64,000 bases of DNA from an uncultured Atopostipes sp. (GTDB lineage: Bacteria > Bacillota > Bacilli > Lactobacillales > Carnobacteriaceae_A): contig CAJUOQ010000004.1 in NCBI GenBank assembly GCA_910588235.1, forward strand, positions 1 through 64,000, written 5' to 3'. Positions 41,440-49,878 of the stretch are shown one piece after another. A program made the translations under genes and the position numbers. Position 1 is the stretch's first letter. Each line of letters starts with the position of its first letter. The notes under the pieces are model-generated. The model was not told where the DNA came from. It ran no database searches and worked only from the letters and a program-made list of their open reading frames with translations.

Positions 41440-43212
41440 ATGAAGAAATTATTGCAATATTTTCATGGTTATCGATTAATAAGTGCGTTAGCCCCTTTAT
41501 TTAAATTAATCGAAGCTTTACTTGAATTAACGGTCCCTTTGATTGTCGTGCAGATCATTGACTTTGTAATTCCAAGTGATGATCGCACCTTATTGATTTA
41601 TTATGTCGGTTTGATGTTTTTAGTGGCCTTAATTAGTCTCGGTTTTTCTATCTCAGGCCAGTTTTTCTCAGCGCGCTCAGCGGTAGGTTTTACCAAAAAC
41701 TTAACCCGTGATTTATATGAAAAAACTTTATCATTAAGTCAATCGGCAGTGGATCGCTTTACACCAGGAAGTTTAGTAACCCGTATTACGAGTGACACCT
41801 TTCAAATACAAAATGGGTTAAATATATTTTTTCGTTTGTTTTTACGTTCACCTTTTATCGTTTTTGGTTCCTTAATTATGGCGGCACAAATTGACATTCG
41901 GATGACGATTTATTTTTTAGGGATGATTATCGTTTTATCCGCCATTATTATTGGGATTATTTTAATCACCACCCCTTATCAAAATGAAATCCGACAAAAA
42001 TTCGATCGATTAGTGACCGATACTCAAGAACAAATGCAAGGATTTCGTGTCATTCGAGCTTTTAGACAAGAAAAAAGAGAACGAGATGAATTTAAAGAGT
42101 TAAACGTTGATTTAACAGATAAACAAAAAAGAACCGGTTATATCACGATTCTGACGAATCCTTTAACCTTTGCGACGATTAATGTGACCTTAATTTTACT
42201 TATCTGGAATGGAGCTCAATTTGTTGACGAAGGAACGCTTACGCAAGGGCAAGTGGTTGCTTTAGTCAATTATTTATTAGCCATTTTAGTTGAATTATCA
42301 AAATTAGTGATGCAAACCATCCGCTTGAACCGTGGTTGGGTCAGCGCTCGACGAGTGGCTAATGTTTTAAATTATCAATCTGAAAGTGATGCCTTCCATT
42401 ATATGATGACTGAAGATGTTGTCGATGAAGAGAAAGAAGAAGCCATCGATCATTCACCAGTGGTTATGGACGATGCTTCCTTTTCTTTTGAACAAGTGAA
42501 TTTCCAATATCCTACCTCTGAAAAAAATGTTTTACGTGATCTAAACTTTAGCGTTAAACAAAATGAGTTGTTTGGTATTATTGGAGGAACAGGTTCCGGA
42601 AAATCAACCATTCTCCAACTCATCGAAAGTATTTACTTACCGACGACTGGAAGAATTGTCTACAATCCAGAAACTTTCGATGTCCATTCACGGCGAGCTT
42701 TACGTGATCGCATTAGTGTAGTATCAGGGAAAGTAGCCTTATTTAAAGGCACGATTCGTTCCAATCTTCTGGTCGGAAAAGAAGATGCGACCGAAGAAGA
42801 AATGTGGACTGCGCTTGAAGATGCCCAAGCCAGTAGTTTCGTAGAAGTTTTAGAGGAAGGCTTGGATGCTCCGGTGGCTGCTTTTGGGAGAAACTTTTCA
42901 GGTGGGCAACGTCAGCGTCTAACCATTGCGCGCGCATTATTGAAACCAAGTGAGATTTTAATTTTAGATGATGCTACGTCTGCTCTTGATTATTTAACAG
43001 AAGCTAATTTATTGAATACTTTAGCTGAAAAATATGATGAACGAACCATTATTATGGTTTCGCAACGAACAGGTAGTTTAGAAAATGCGGATAATATCTT
43101 AGTCATGGATGCAGGCAACCAAGTGGGATTGGGCACGCATGAAGAATTATTGGAAGACAACACAGTGTATCAAGAAATTTATAATTCACAATTAGTTACG
43201 GAGGTGGAGTAA
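41440..43212 (+). CDS. Heterodimeric ABC exporter, subunit A (degenerate-site half)
   Basis: A 590-aa half-transporter: six transmembrane helices (about 15-330) fused to an ATPase. Walker A GGTGSGKST (about 383) and the signature FSGGQRQRLTIARAL are canonical. The Walker B catalytic Glu is replaced by Asp (ILILDDATSALD, about 509) and the H-loop His by Gln (IIMVSQRTG, about 541). This is the degenerate-site subunit of an LmrCD/YfiBC/TM287-288-like multidrug exporter. It is separated by no bases from its partner. Substrates of relatives are hydrophobic drugs or lipids. Confidence 0.92.
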   Translation: MKKLLQYFHGYRLISALAPLFKLIEALLELTVPLIVVQIIDFVIPSDDRTLLIYYVGLMFLVALISLGFSISGQFFSARSAVGFTKNLTRDLYEKTLSLSQSAVDRFTPGSLVTRITSDTFQIQNGLNIFFRLFLRSPFIVFGSLIMAAQIDIRMTIYFLGMIIVLSAIIIGIILITTPYQNEIRQKFDRLVTDTQEQMQGFRVIRAFRQEKRERDEFKELNVDLTDKQKRTGYITILTNPLTFATINVTLILLIWNGAQFVDEGTLTQGQVVALVNYLLAILVELSKLVMQTIRLNRGWVSARRVANVLNYQSESDAFHYMMTEDVVDEEKEEAIDHSPVVMDDASFSFEQVNFQYPTSEKNVLRDLNFSVKQNELFGIIGGTGSGKSTILQLIESIYLPTTGRIVYNPETFDVHSRRALRDRISVVSGKVALFKGTIRSNLLVGKEDATEEEMWTALEDAQASSFVEVLEEGLDAPVAAFGRNFSGGQRQRLTIARALLKPSEILILDDATSALDYLTEANLLNTLAEKYDERTIIMVSQRTGSLENADNILVMDAGNQVGLGTHEELLEDNTVYQEIYNSQLVTEVE

Positions 43213-44961
43213 ATGCAAGTCAATCGAAAAGAAACATTGAAACGTTTAGTCCAACTTCTTGTGGATTACAAATTGTTATTAACATTACTCTTAGGTCTCT
43301 CCATTGCGCAAGTTGGTTTAACAGTATATCTACCGATTCTCATTGGGCGCACGGTTGACTCTATCATTGGGCCGGGACAAGTGGATTTCTCCAATGTACA
43401 AACTATCTTAATGCAAATGGTGGTTGTTGTACTCATTAACACTTTGGTTCAATGGATCTTACCACTTATTTATCAAAAAATATCTTATGAATTAACACGT
43501 GATTTAAGGCAAGATGCTCTTGATAAAATACACACGATGCCCCTAAGCTATATTGACCGACAAGGTGCGGGGGATTTAGTTAGTCGTTTAACAACAGACA
43601 GTGAGCAATTAAATGATGGACTTTTACTTGTTTTTGAACAACTCTTAATTGGTGTATTAACGATTTTATTTACACTAATTATGATGTTTCGCATTAATCC
43701 GGTAATGATGGGAGTTGTTGCTATTTTAACGCCAATTTCTTTACTGGTCTCGCAAGTTATTGCGCGAAAAAGTTATGAGAAGTTTTCGGAAAGTGTTTCT
43801 CTTCGAGGCGAGCAGTCAGAATTGGTCGAAGAGAGTGTGACTCAAAATGAAATTATTACGCTCTTTAATATTCATAAAAGTAAACAAGCACAATTCGAAG
43901 AGGTGAATGATGCGTACAGTGATTTCTCTGAAAAAGCAACGTTTTATTCATCGACTGTCAATCCAATTACACGCTTTATTAATGCTTTAATTTATGCCGG
44001 AGTAACTTTTATGGGCGCTGTTTTGATTATTAACCAAGCGCTAACGGTTGGTGGACTCACCGTCTTTCTAAATTATGCTCGTGAATATACGAAACCGTTT
44101 AATGATATTTCCAATGTTTTAGCTGAATTGCAGAGTGCTTTAGCTTCAGCCAATCGTTTATTTGAAATATTGGATGGGCCAAGTGAAGTTGAAACCGGGA
44201 CTAAAGAATATGATTCAGAAGCTGTGCAAGGAGCAGTTGGTTTTGAAGATGTTGATTTTTCATATGATAAAAATGTTGAATTAATTCAAGACTTAAATGT
44301 AGAAGTAACTCCTGGGATGAAAGTAGCGATCGTCGGGCCGACAGGTGCTGGGAAATCGACCATGATCAACTTAATTATGCGCTTCTATGAAACGGATCAT
44401 GGAGATATTACTTTAGATGGTGAACCCATTACAGATTATACACGGGCGTCACTTCGCGAACAATTAGGAATGGTTTTACAAGAAGTTTGGTTAAAATCAG
44501 GCACCGTTCATGAAAATATTGCTTATGGTTTTCCAAATGCCAGCCGAGAAACAGTCATTCGCGCAGCCAAGGCAGCACATGCGCATAAGTTTATCGAAGC
44601 TTTACCAGAAGGCTATGATACCGTGCTGACGGATGGTGGTCTGACTCTTTCAAAAGGTGAACAACAATTATTATCGATTGCACGAATTTTTGTATCGATT
44701 CCAAAAGTCCTTATTTTAGATGAAGCGACTTCATCGATCGATACGCGGACAGAGATGGAAATTCAAGAGGCTTTCGCGAAACTGATGGAAGGGCGTACTA
44801 GCTTTATCATCGCTCACCGTTTATCAACAATTCAAGATGCAGACTTAATTTTAGTTATGCAAGATGGTCAAGTCGTTGAACAGGGCGATCACCACGAACT
44901 GATGAATCGCGAAGGCTTGTATCACCAAATGCAAGTTGCTCGCTCTGCAGAAGCAATTTAA
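43213..44961 (+). CDS. Heterodimeric ABC exporter, subunit B
   Basis: A 582-aa partner half-transporter. Walker A GPTGAGKST (about 376), the catalytic Glu in VLILDEATSSIDT (about 502) and H-loop SFIIAHRLST (about 534) are canonical. The signature is LSKGEQQLLS instead of LSGGQ. It therefore supplies the degenerate signature to the non-hydrolytic site and the full catalytic set to the active one, complementing the defects of subunit A exactly. The gene starts immediately after subunit A stops, behind GGAGGTGG. A bidirectional terminator follows. Confidence 0.93.
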   Translation: MQVNRKETLKRLVQLLVDYKLLLTLLLGLSIAQVGLTVYLPILIGRTVDSIIGPGQVDFSNVQTILMQMVVVVLINTLVQWILPLIYQKISYELTRDLRQDALDKIHTMPLSYIDRQGAGDLVSRLTTDSEQLNDGLLLVFEQLLIGVLTILFTLIMMFRINPVMMGVVAILTPISLLVSQVIARKSYEKFSESVSLRGEQSELVEESVTQNEIITLFNIHKSKQAQFEEVNDAYSDFSEKATFYSSTVNPITRFINALIYAGVTFMGAVLIINQALTVGGLTVFLNYAREYTKPFNDISNVLAELQSALASANRLFEILDGPSEVETGTKEYDSEAVQGAVGFEDVDFSYDKNVELIQDLNVEVTPGMKVAIVGPTGAGKSTMINLIMRFYETDHGDITLDGEPITDYTRASLREQLGMVLQEVWLKSGTVHENIAYGFPNASRETVIRAAKAAHAHKFIEALPEGYDTVLTDGGLTLSKGEQQLLSIARIFVSIPKVLILDEATSSIDTRTEMEIQEAFAKLMEGRTSFIIAHRLSTIQDADLILVMQDGQVVEQGDHHELMNREGLYHQMQVARSAEAI

Positions 44962-44970
44962 AAAAATTAT

Positions 44971-45012
44971 AAAAAACGTTTCTAAGTAAATGAATACTTA
45001 GAAACGTTTTTT
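44971..45012. terminator. Bidirectional terminator after the ABC exporter
   Basis: AAAAAACGTTTCTAAGT pairs perfectly with ACTTAGAAACGTTTTTT around an 8-nt loop. It also serves the small minus-strand gene. Confidence 0.93.
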
Positions 45013-45207
45013 CTTGTTCCATATAGCAATTAAACGAACAAGTGCTATAAAACTCGCCGTATAAAAACCTGGCTTTATAAAGCGTCCATCTATTAAGTAC
45101 TGTATAGTGATGCCTATCAAACTTGCGATAATAAAAATAATGATCGTCGTTTGATAAGGATATTTTTCATTAAAAAATTTCACTTTATCCACTAAATCGG
45201 TAAACAT
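44998..45207 (-). CDS. Small two-helix membrane protein
   Basis: A 69-aa protein starting MFTDLVDKVKFFNEKYPYQ, with two predicted helices (about 20-40, TTIIIFIIASLIGITIQYLI, and 47-62) and a basic NKKKRF tail. ATG 45207 has GGAGAG eight bases upstream; the longer in-frame start at 45237 has no ribosome site. No family is recognised. The first residues overlap the 3' arm of the terminator on the other end, so its own terminator coincides with the stop codon region. Confidence 0.55.
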   Translation of the reverse strand: MFTDLVDKVKFFNEKYPYQTTIIIFIIASLIGITIQYLIDGRFIKPGFYTASFIALVRLIAIWNKKKRF

Positions 45208-45410
45208 TCTAAAACTCTCCATTTTATAATTGTCCAAATATTGAATAAAAAGTGGATGATATATTCTAGGTATTTGTTGTGATTTACAGAAAAGTAGGGG
45301 AATAGTTTTTATTCAGTGACTTTAAGCTAGGATTGTTTTGGAAACGCTGTCTCTATATGCTAAAAGAAAAAGCCTTTTATGGCTTTCTCTTTTGCATCAA
45401 TCATTGATGA

Positions 45411-45713
45411 TTAGACGAGCCCTTTTGTAATTTCTGTTAATTTGTCATTAATATCAAAAATCTTAGCTCGTAGATCGGGAACGCCCATTTCTTTCAAACG
45501 TTCTTCATGCATTTCTAAATATTTTTCGGCATTTTCTTGCGTATCGAAAATATAAATACCGCCTGCTTCTTGATCTTCTGCTTTTTCTGTCCAAATTTTA
45601 CGGATAAAACCTTCTTCTTCATTAATTGATTCCGCTAAGTCCGCAAATTGTTCAGCCATTTCATCTCCGAAAGGGCCATCCATTTTAAATTCTACTTGTA
45701 GTAAAACTGCCAT
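45411..45713 (-). CDS. YdhR-type small monooxygenase-like protein
   Basis: A 100-aa ferredoxin-like (ABM/YdhR) protein: AVLLQVEFKMDGPFGDEMAEQFADLAESINEEEGFIRKIWTEK and GGIYIFDTQENAEKYLEMHEERL are close to YdhR. YdhR-family members are dimeric and proposed to oxidise polyaromatic compounds, but physiological evidence is slight. The start MAVLLQ at 45713 is preferred to the longer in-frame frame from 45764, because it matches the family N-terminus. A 40-bp repeat array lies just upstream. Confidence 0.82.
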   Translation of the reverse strand: MAVLLQVEFKMDGPFGDEMAEQFADLAESINEEEGFIRKIWTEKAEDQEAGGIYIFDTQENAEKYLEMHEERLKEMGVPDLRAKIFDINDKLTEITKGLV

Positions 45714-45790
45714 AAAATCACACTCTTTTAAATGTAGTATAAAAGAAATATCAAATGGGAACAAAGATCTTTGTTTAATTCTTTAAACTT

Positions 45791-45990
45791 GTTTCGTTGA
45801 AATCGGATTTGAGCAGGATATTTAAGATTTGTTTCGCCGAAATTTGATTTGAGCGAGATATTTAGAGTTTGTTTCGTCGAAAATTGATTTGAGCAAGATA
45901 ATTGGGATTTGTTTCGTTGAAATCGGATTTGAGCGAGATATTTAGAGTTTATTTCGCTGAAATTCATTTTGAACGAAATATCGTAAACTA
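45791..45990 (-). repeat. Tandem array of five 40-bp repeats (family R40)
   Basis: Five units in exact 40-bp register: 45791, 45831, 45871, 45911 and 45951, the last one diverging at its end. Each has GTTTCGYYGAAAT near the start and GATTTGAGCGAGATA in the middle (as read on +). The reverse complement of the 20801-20920 unit aligns with it over the full 40 bp, so it is the same family in the opposite orientation. ORFs predicted here on the minus strand are artefacts. Confidence 0.88.
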
Positions 45991-46006
45991 TTGACTCTCC
46001 AAAATA

Positions 46007-46043
46007 AAAAAGATTCTAGAAAGTTGAATTTCTAGAATCTTTT
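46007..46043. terminator. Terminator downstream of the MacB-like permease gene
   Basis: Perfect 15-bp stem AAAAGATTCTAGAAA with a 6-nt loop; on the minus strand it ends the YknXYZ-type operon. Confidence 0.9.
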
Positions 46044-46059
46044 CCCTTATAGATAGATT

Positions 46060-47289
46060 TTATTCATATCTCAAAGCGTCAATTGGGTTCAAGTCTGCTG
46101 CTCGTTTTGCCGGGTAGATTCCGAAGAATACACCGATGGCAATCGAGAAGATTAGGACGGCAGAGACGTTTCCGAATGTAATTTGTGGCACGATATTCAA
46201 CGCGCTTCCCAGAATACTTGAAAGACCAGCACCGATTAAGAGTCCGATTAATCCACCGATCACACTTAATAAAACAGCTTCGATTAAGAACTGGACTAAA
46301 ATCATGTTCGTAGTGGCACCGAGTGCTTTTCGGGTACCAATCTCACGGGTACGTTCAGTCACGGAAACAAGCATAATATTCATCACACCAATTCCACCCA
46401 CGAGGAGTGCAATGCCCGCAACAGCGGCGATAAATTGGATGAATAAATCAAGCACGCCATTTACTTGATCGAGCGCATTTAAGAAGTTTTGTGCATTGTA
46501 AATATTTGAATCGACAGCATCATGTCGTAACTCAAGTAAGCGTACAGCTTGTTGAGAGACGGATGAAATTTCGTCCGTGTCATTCACTAAAATATGCACT
46601 TCTTCAATCCCAGTTTGTTGTGGGAGTAGGTTATCAAGCGTGGTATAAGGAATTGAAACAAAAGACGGTAACTCAGCTGTATCAAACTCCCCTTGTAAAT
46701 CTTCGTACATACCTTCTGTAACACCAATAATTAATAAATCAAGCGGTGTGCTATCAGTAACAATTCGTAGATTTTCACCGACAACATCGGTACGATTGAA
46801 TGCAGCTTGAGCTAAGTCTGCGTCAATGACAACAACTTCTGCTGCGTTTTCTAGTTCTTGTTCATTGTAATAACGTCCCGCAATAATTTGTGAAGACATG
46901 GTTTGAGAAGTTTGCTGGGTATCTAGGTTTCCAGCCTCCATCATCACTGTTTTGTCGGGGCCATCTTCAATATTTACTTGCCCATTTGTGCGAACAAGGG
47001 GCGAGATATAATCAATCTCATCGATCGATTCACGTAATACATCTAAATCATCAAGCGTAATAGCATCACCAGAAATTTCATCTTCTGAATCGCTAGCCGA
47101 TAGGGTAACCGTAGTCGCTCCGACATCGGCAAAGGTATCTGTAATTTCTTCTGTAGCACCGTTTCCGACTGCTAAAATCGTAATGACTGCGGCGACACCA
47201 ATAATAATCCCAAGCATTGTCAAAATCGAACGCAATACATTGGAGAAAATAGAGTCGATCGCCATTTTTATATTTTCAAGAAATAACAT
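46060..47289 (-). CDS. MacB/YknZ-type ABC permease
   Basis: A 409-aa FtsX/MacB-fold permease. An N-terminal helix (about 18-40, SILTMLGIIIGVAAVITIL) is followed by a large periplasm-equivalent MacB domain (about 42-280) and three C-terminal helices with the conserved ERTREIGTRKALGA loop (about 315). It belongs to mechanotransmission-type exporters. It is third in an adaptor-ATPase-permease operon resembling yknXYZ of Bacillus, which protects against the SdpC toxin. The substrate here is unknown. Confidence 0.93.
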   Translation of the reverse strand: MLFLENIKMAIDSIFSNVLRSILTMLGIIIGVAAVITILAVGNGATEEITDTFADVGATTVTLSASDSEDEISGDAITLDDLDVLRESIDEIDYISPLVRTNGQVNIEDGPDKTVMMEAGNLDTQQTSQTMSSQIIAGRYYNEQELENAAEVVVIDADLAQAAFNRTDVVGENLRIVTDSTPLDLLIIGVTEGMYEDLQGEFDTAELPSFVSIPYTTLDNLLPQQTGIEEVHILVNDTDEISSVSQQAVRLLELRHDAVDSNIYNAQNFLNALDQVNGVLDLFIQFIAAVAGIALLVGGIGVMNIMLVSVTERTREIGTRKALGATTNMILVQFLIEAVLLSVIGGLIGLLIGAGLSSILGSALNIVPQITFGNVSAVLIFSIAIGVFFGIYPAKRAADLNPIDALRYE

Positions 47290-47291
47290 AA

Positions 47292-48029
47292 TTAATGAAC
47301 ACCTCCGATTAAACTTTTCGGAGTAATGGTTTCTTCTTCACCGATTTTTCCATCGCGAAGATGGACGATTTTTTTCGTATATTCAGCGACTTCTGGTTCG
47401 TGTGTCACCATAATAATCGTTGAACCGTCTCTATTTAACTCTTGGAAAATTCGGATAATATCTTCTGTTGTTTTGGAGTCTAAGTTTCCCGTCGGCTCAT
47501 CCGCTAATATAACAGCAGGATTATTCACAATCGCACGTGCGATGGCGACTCGTTGTTTTTGTCCACCGGAAATTTCATTCGGACGATGATCCAAGCGATC
47601 GCCTAAACCGACTTTTTCTAAAGCAGCTGCGGCTTTTTCACGACGTTCTTTTAAAGGTTTTCCCGCATAGATTAAAGGAAGCATCACATTCTCCAGTAAG
47701 TTCATGCGCGGGAGTAAGTTGAACGATTGAAAAATAAAGCCAATCTGTTCATTCCGAATCGCTGCCACTTCTTTTTCTGAGTATTCCCCGATGTTAATAT
47801 TATTTAAAATATACTCTCCATGATCGAAGACATCGAGGAGCCCTAAAATATTCATTAACGTCGACTTTCCAGAGCCACTAGGCCCCATAATCGAAGTGAA
47901 ATCTCCATTGTGAATAGTTAAAGAAGCTTCATCTAAAGCAGTGAGTGTTTCGCCACCCATTTCGTAAAGTTTGCTGATTTCTTTTAATTGGATCATTGTT
48001 TCTGCGTTCTTATTCATTGGCATCTTCAT
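47292..48029 (-). CDS. ABC transporter ATP-binding protein, YknY/LolD type
   Basis: A 245-aa ATPase with Walker A GPSGSGKST (about 49-57), signature ISGGQKQRVAIARAIV (about 152) and Walker B VILADEPTGNLD (about 173). The QSFNLLPRMNLLENVMLPLIYAGKP Q-loop is typical of MacB/LolD/YknY. The gene overlaps the adaptor gene by 20 bp. Several in-frame ATG codons (48029, 48017, 47996) sit in the overlap and none has a strong ribosome site, so the exact start is open. The permease start lies 2 bp after its stop. Confidence 0.92.
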   Translation of the reverse strand: MKMPMNKNAETMIQLKEISKLYEMGGETLTALDEASLTIHNGDFTSIMGPSGSGKSTLMNILGLLDVFDHGEYILNNINIGEYSEKEVAAIRNEQIGFIFQSFNLLPRMNLLENVMLPLIYAGKPLKERREKAAAALEKVGLGDRLDHRPNEISGGQKQRVAIARAIVNNPAVILADEPTGNLDSKTTEDIIRIFQELNRDGSTIIMVTHEPEVAEYTKKIVHLRDGKIGEEETITPKSLIGGVH

Positions 48030-48909
48030 TCACCACGGTCACTTCTGTTCCGTCAGAAATCTCTTCGCCAGGGAGTTGAATCACTTCATCATCTACAGAC
48101 AAGCCATCGACCACTTCTAAGGCAACCCCTTCTTGAATACCAGGTTCGATTTCACGCGCTTTTGCGACCCCATCTTCAACGACAAAAACATAAGGATGAC
48201 TGTCATCATCATATAATAAAGATTCAATCGGAATGGATAGGACATCGGTTGATGTGTTAGTAATGATATCTGCATCAATATCAAATCCTGGGACTAAATG
48301 GTCAAGATTTTCCGTCTCAAACGCAACAGTCGCTTTTAACGTTGGCGCACTTTGACCTCCTTGGAGAGGAGAGCCGCTGTTGCTGCTATCTGTAGCGATA
48401 GAATCAATACTTGAAACAGTTCCTTCATAGTCTTGATTTAAGTAAGTTAAGTCAACTTTTTGATCTACTTCAATATCATTGGCTTCATTTTTAGAAAGCT
48501 CAATCGCAACTTCTAAGTTATTTAGATTTGCAACGACTAAAGAAGGTTGATTCTGCTGAGCATTCGCATCCATTTCTTCTTCTTCAACATTCAATTCAAC
48601 AATCGTTCCGTCAAAGGGAGCAACTAGCTGCGTGCCATCCATATAAGTAACCAGAACATCATCTGCTGCAACTTCTTCGTTTTCTTCAACATTGACTTCA
48701 GACACTAACCCTTGACCCATTAAATTTTCACTTTGCGTGGGTTCGATCGTGCCAACGGTGCTGACAGTTTCTTGGAAATCTTGTTGCGTAACGGCTGTTG
48801 TCTCTACCTCAATTGCCTCTGTATTCGTTTCTCGTGGCCATAAAATAAAGGCTAAAGCAGCAACGACAATCACTACTCCAGCGATAATCCCTTTTGTACG
48901 TTTCTTCAA
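48010..48909 (-). CDS. Membrane-fusion (HlyD/YknX-like) adaptor protein
   Basis: A 299-aa adaptor with one N-terminal membrane anchor (about 5-25, TKGIIAGVVIVVAALAFIL) and a split biotinyl/lipoyl domain (GLVSEVNVEENEEVAADDVLVTYMDGTQLVAPFDGTIVELNV, about 68-110). No long coiled-coil hairpin separates the halves, as in short Gram-positive adaptors. A beta-barrel and membrane-proximal region complete it. TTG 48909 follows AAAGGAAATG. It opens the operon and should link the MacB-like permease to the cell-wall side. Confidence 0.9.
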   Translation of the reverse strand: MKKRTKGIIAGVVIVVAALAFILWPRETNTEAIEVETTAVTQQDFQETVSTVGTIEPTQSENLMGQGLVSEVNVEENEEVAADDVLVTYMDGTQLVAPFDGTIVELNVEEEEMDANAQQNQPSLVVANLNNLEVAIELSKNEANDIEVDQKVDLTYLNQDYEGTVSSIDSIATDSSNSGSPLQGGQSAPTLKATVAFETENLDHLVPGFDIDADIITNTSTDVLSIPIESLLYDDDSHPYVFVVEDGVAKAREIEPGIQEGVALEVVDGLSVDDEVIQLPGEEISDGTEVTVVNEDANE

Positions 48910-49111
48910 AATAACATTTCCTTTCTCTTTTTAAGATTATTCTTTAACAGTATAACGACTAAAATGGTAAAATACGAACAAATAAGTATAAAATCTAGGA
49001 TTTTTCACGAAAAATTCAAGAAAATCTCCGTGAAACTAGCTAATTCCTTAATTGAAATAGAATATGTGATAAAATAGAGGCTGGAAGAATTCGTGAGGAG
49101 GAGATCTCTCA

Positions 49112-49837
49112 ATGAATAAAGAAAAATTATTTGTAATCGGCGATGTGCATGGACAAATTACGATGTTGGAACAATTACTTGAAAATTGGAATCCAGAAGA
49201 AGAACGATTACTATTTATTGGCGATTTAGCAGACCGTGGCGAAAATTCAAAGGCCGTTTATGAACGTGTCTATCAATTGATGGTCGAGGAAGAGGCTATT
49301 GTGGTGAAAGGGAATCACGATGAGATGTTTGAACTATTTCTCGAAAATCCACAAGAGAACTTGCCGCTTTATTATATGAACGGTGGAGAAAGTACCGTGA
49401 ATTCATTGTTAGGCCGGCATTCGAATCGTCAAAGCTATGAAGAGAATGTTCAAGAGATTAAAGAAAGATATCCTTGGCTTCTCCCTTTATTAAAATCCCT
49501 TCCTTTATATTATGAGTGGGGCGATTACCTCTTTGTGCATGCGGGGGTCAATTTACGTAAGAAAGACTGGAGAGATTCTTCCGACCATGACTTTGTATGG
49601 ATACGTGAAGGATTCTATGACCAACCGAACCACACCGACAAGACGATTGTTTTCGGACATACCGTCACTTCCACTTTACATGGTGATATGTCGAACTTTG
49701 ATATTTGGGAAAGCGGTGATGGATTGATTGGCATCGATGGAGGTGCTGTTTACGGAGGCAAAATGCACGCTCTCGTACTGTCCAAAGAGAAGATTGAAAA
49801 ACATTATTTTGTTGAAAATGAAGGTACTCGATTTTAA
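49112..49837 (+). CDS. Metallophosphoesterase (PPP / ApaH-like family)
   Basis: A 241-aa calcineurin-fold phosphoesterase with all metal motifs: GDVHG (9-13), GDLADRGEN (about 38-46), GNHDE (about 70-74), then the later FVHAGV and VFGHTV histidines. Its size and the KGNHDEMFELFLENP segment match bis(5'-nucleosyl)-tetraphosphatase or serine/threonine protein phosphatases of the PrpA/PrpE type; the two activities cannot be told apart by motif. GAGGAGGAG precedes the ATG. Tex follows 41 bp later. Confidence 0.9.
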   Translation: MNKEKLFVIGDVHGQITMLEQLLENWNPEEERLLFIGDLADRGENSKAVYERVYQLMVEEEAIVVKGNHDEMFELFLENPQENLPLYYMNGGESTVNSLLGRHSNRQSYEENVQEIKERYPWLLPLLKSLPLYYEWGDYLFVHAGVNLRKKDWRDSSDHDFVWIREGFYDQPNHTDKTIVFGHTVTSTLHGDMSNFDIWESGDGLIGIDGGAVYGGKMHALVLSKEKIEKHYFVENEGTRF

Positions 49838-49878
49838 ATAAAGTATGATGTAAAAGAGAAAAGTAGGAGCATAAGAAC

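Noticed and set aside
45728..45967. 79-codon minus-strand ORF across the second repeat array
   Set aside because: Same artefact: the frame is open only because the repeat unit lacks stops in these registers. There is no start signal and no similarity to a protein family.
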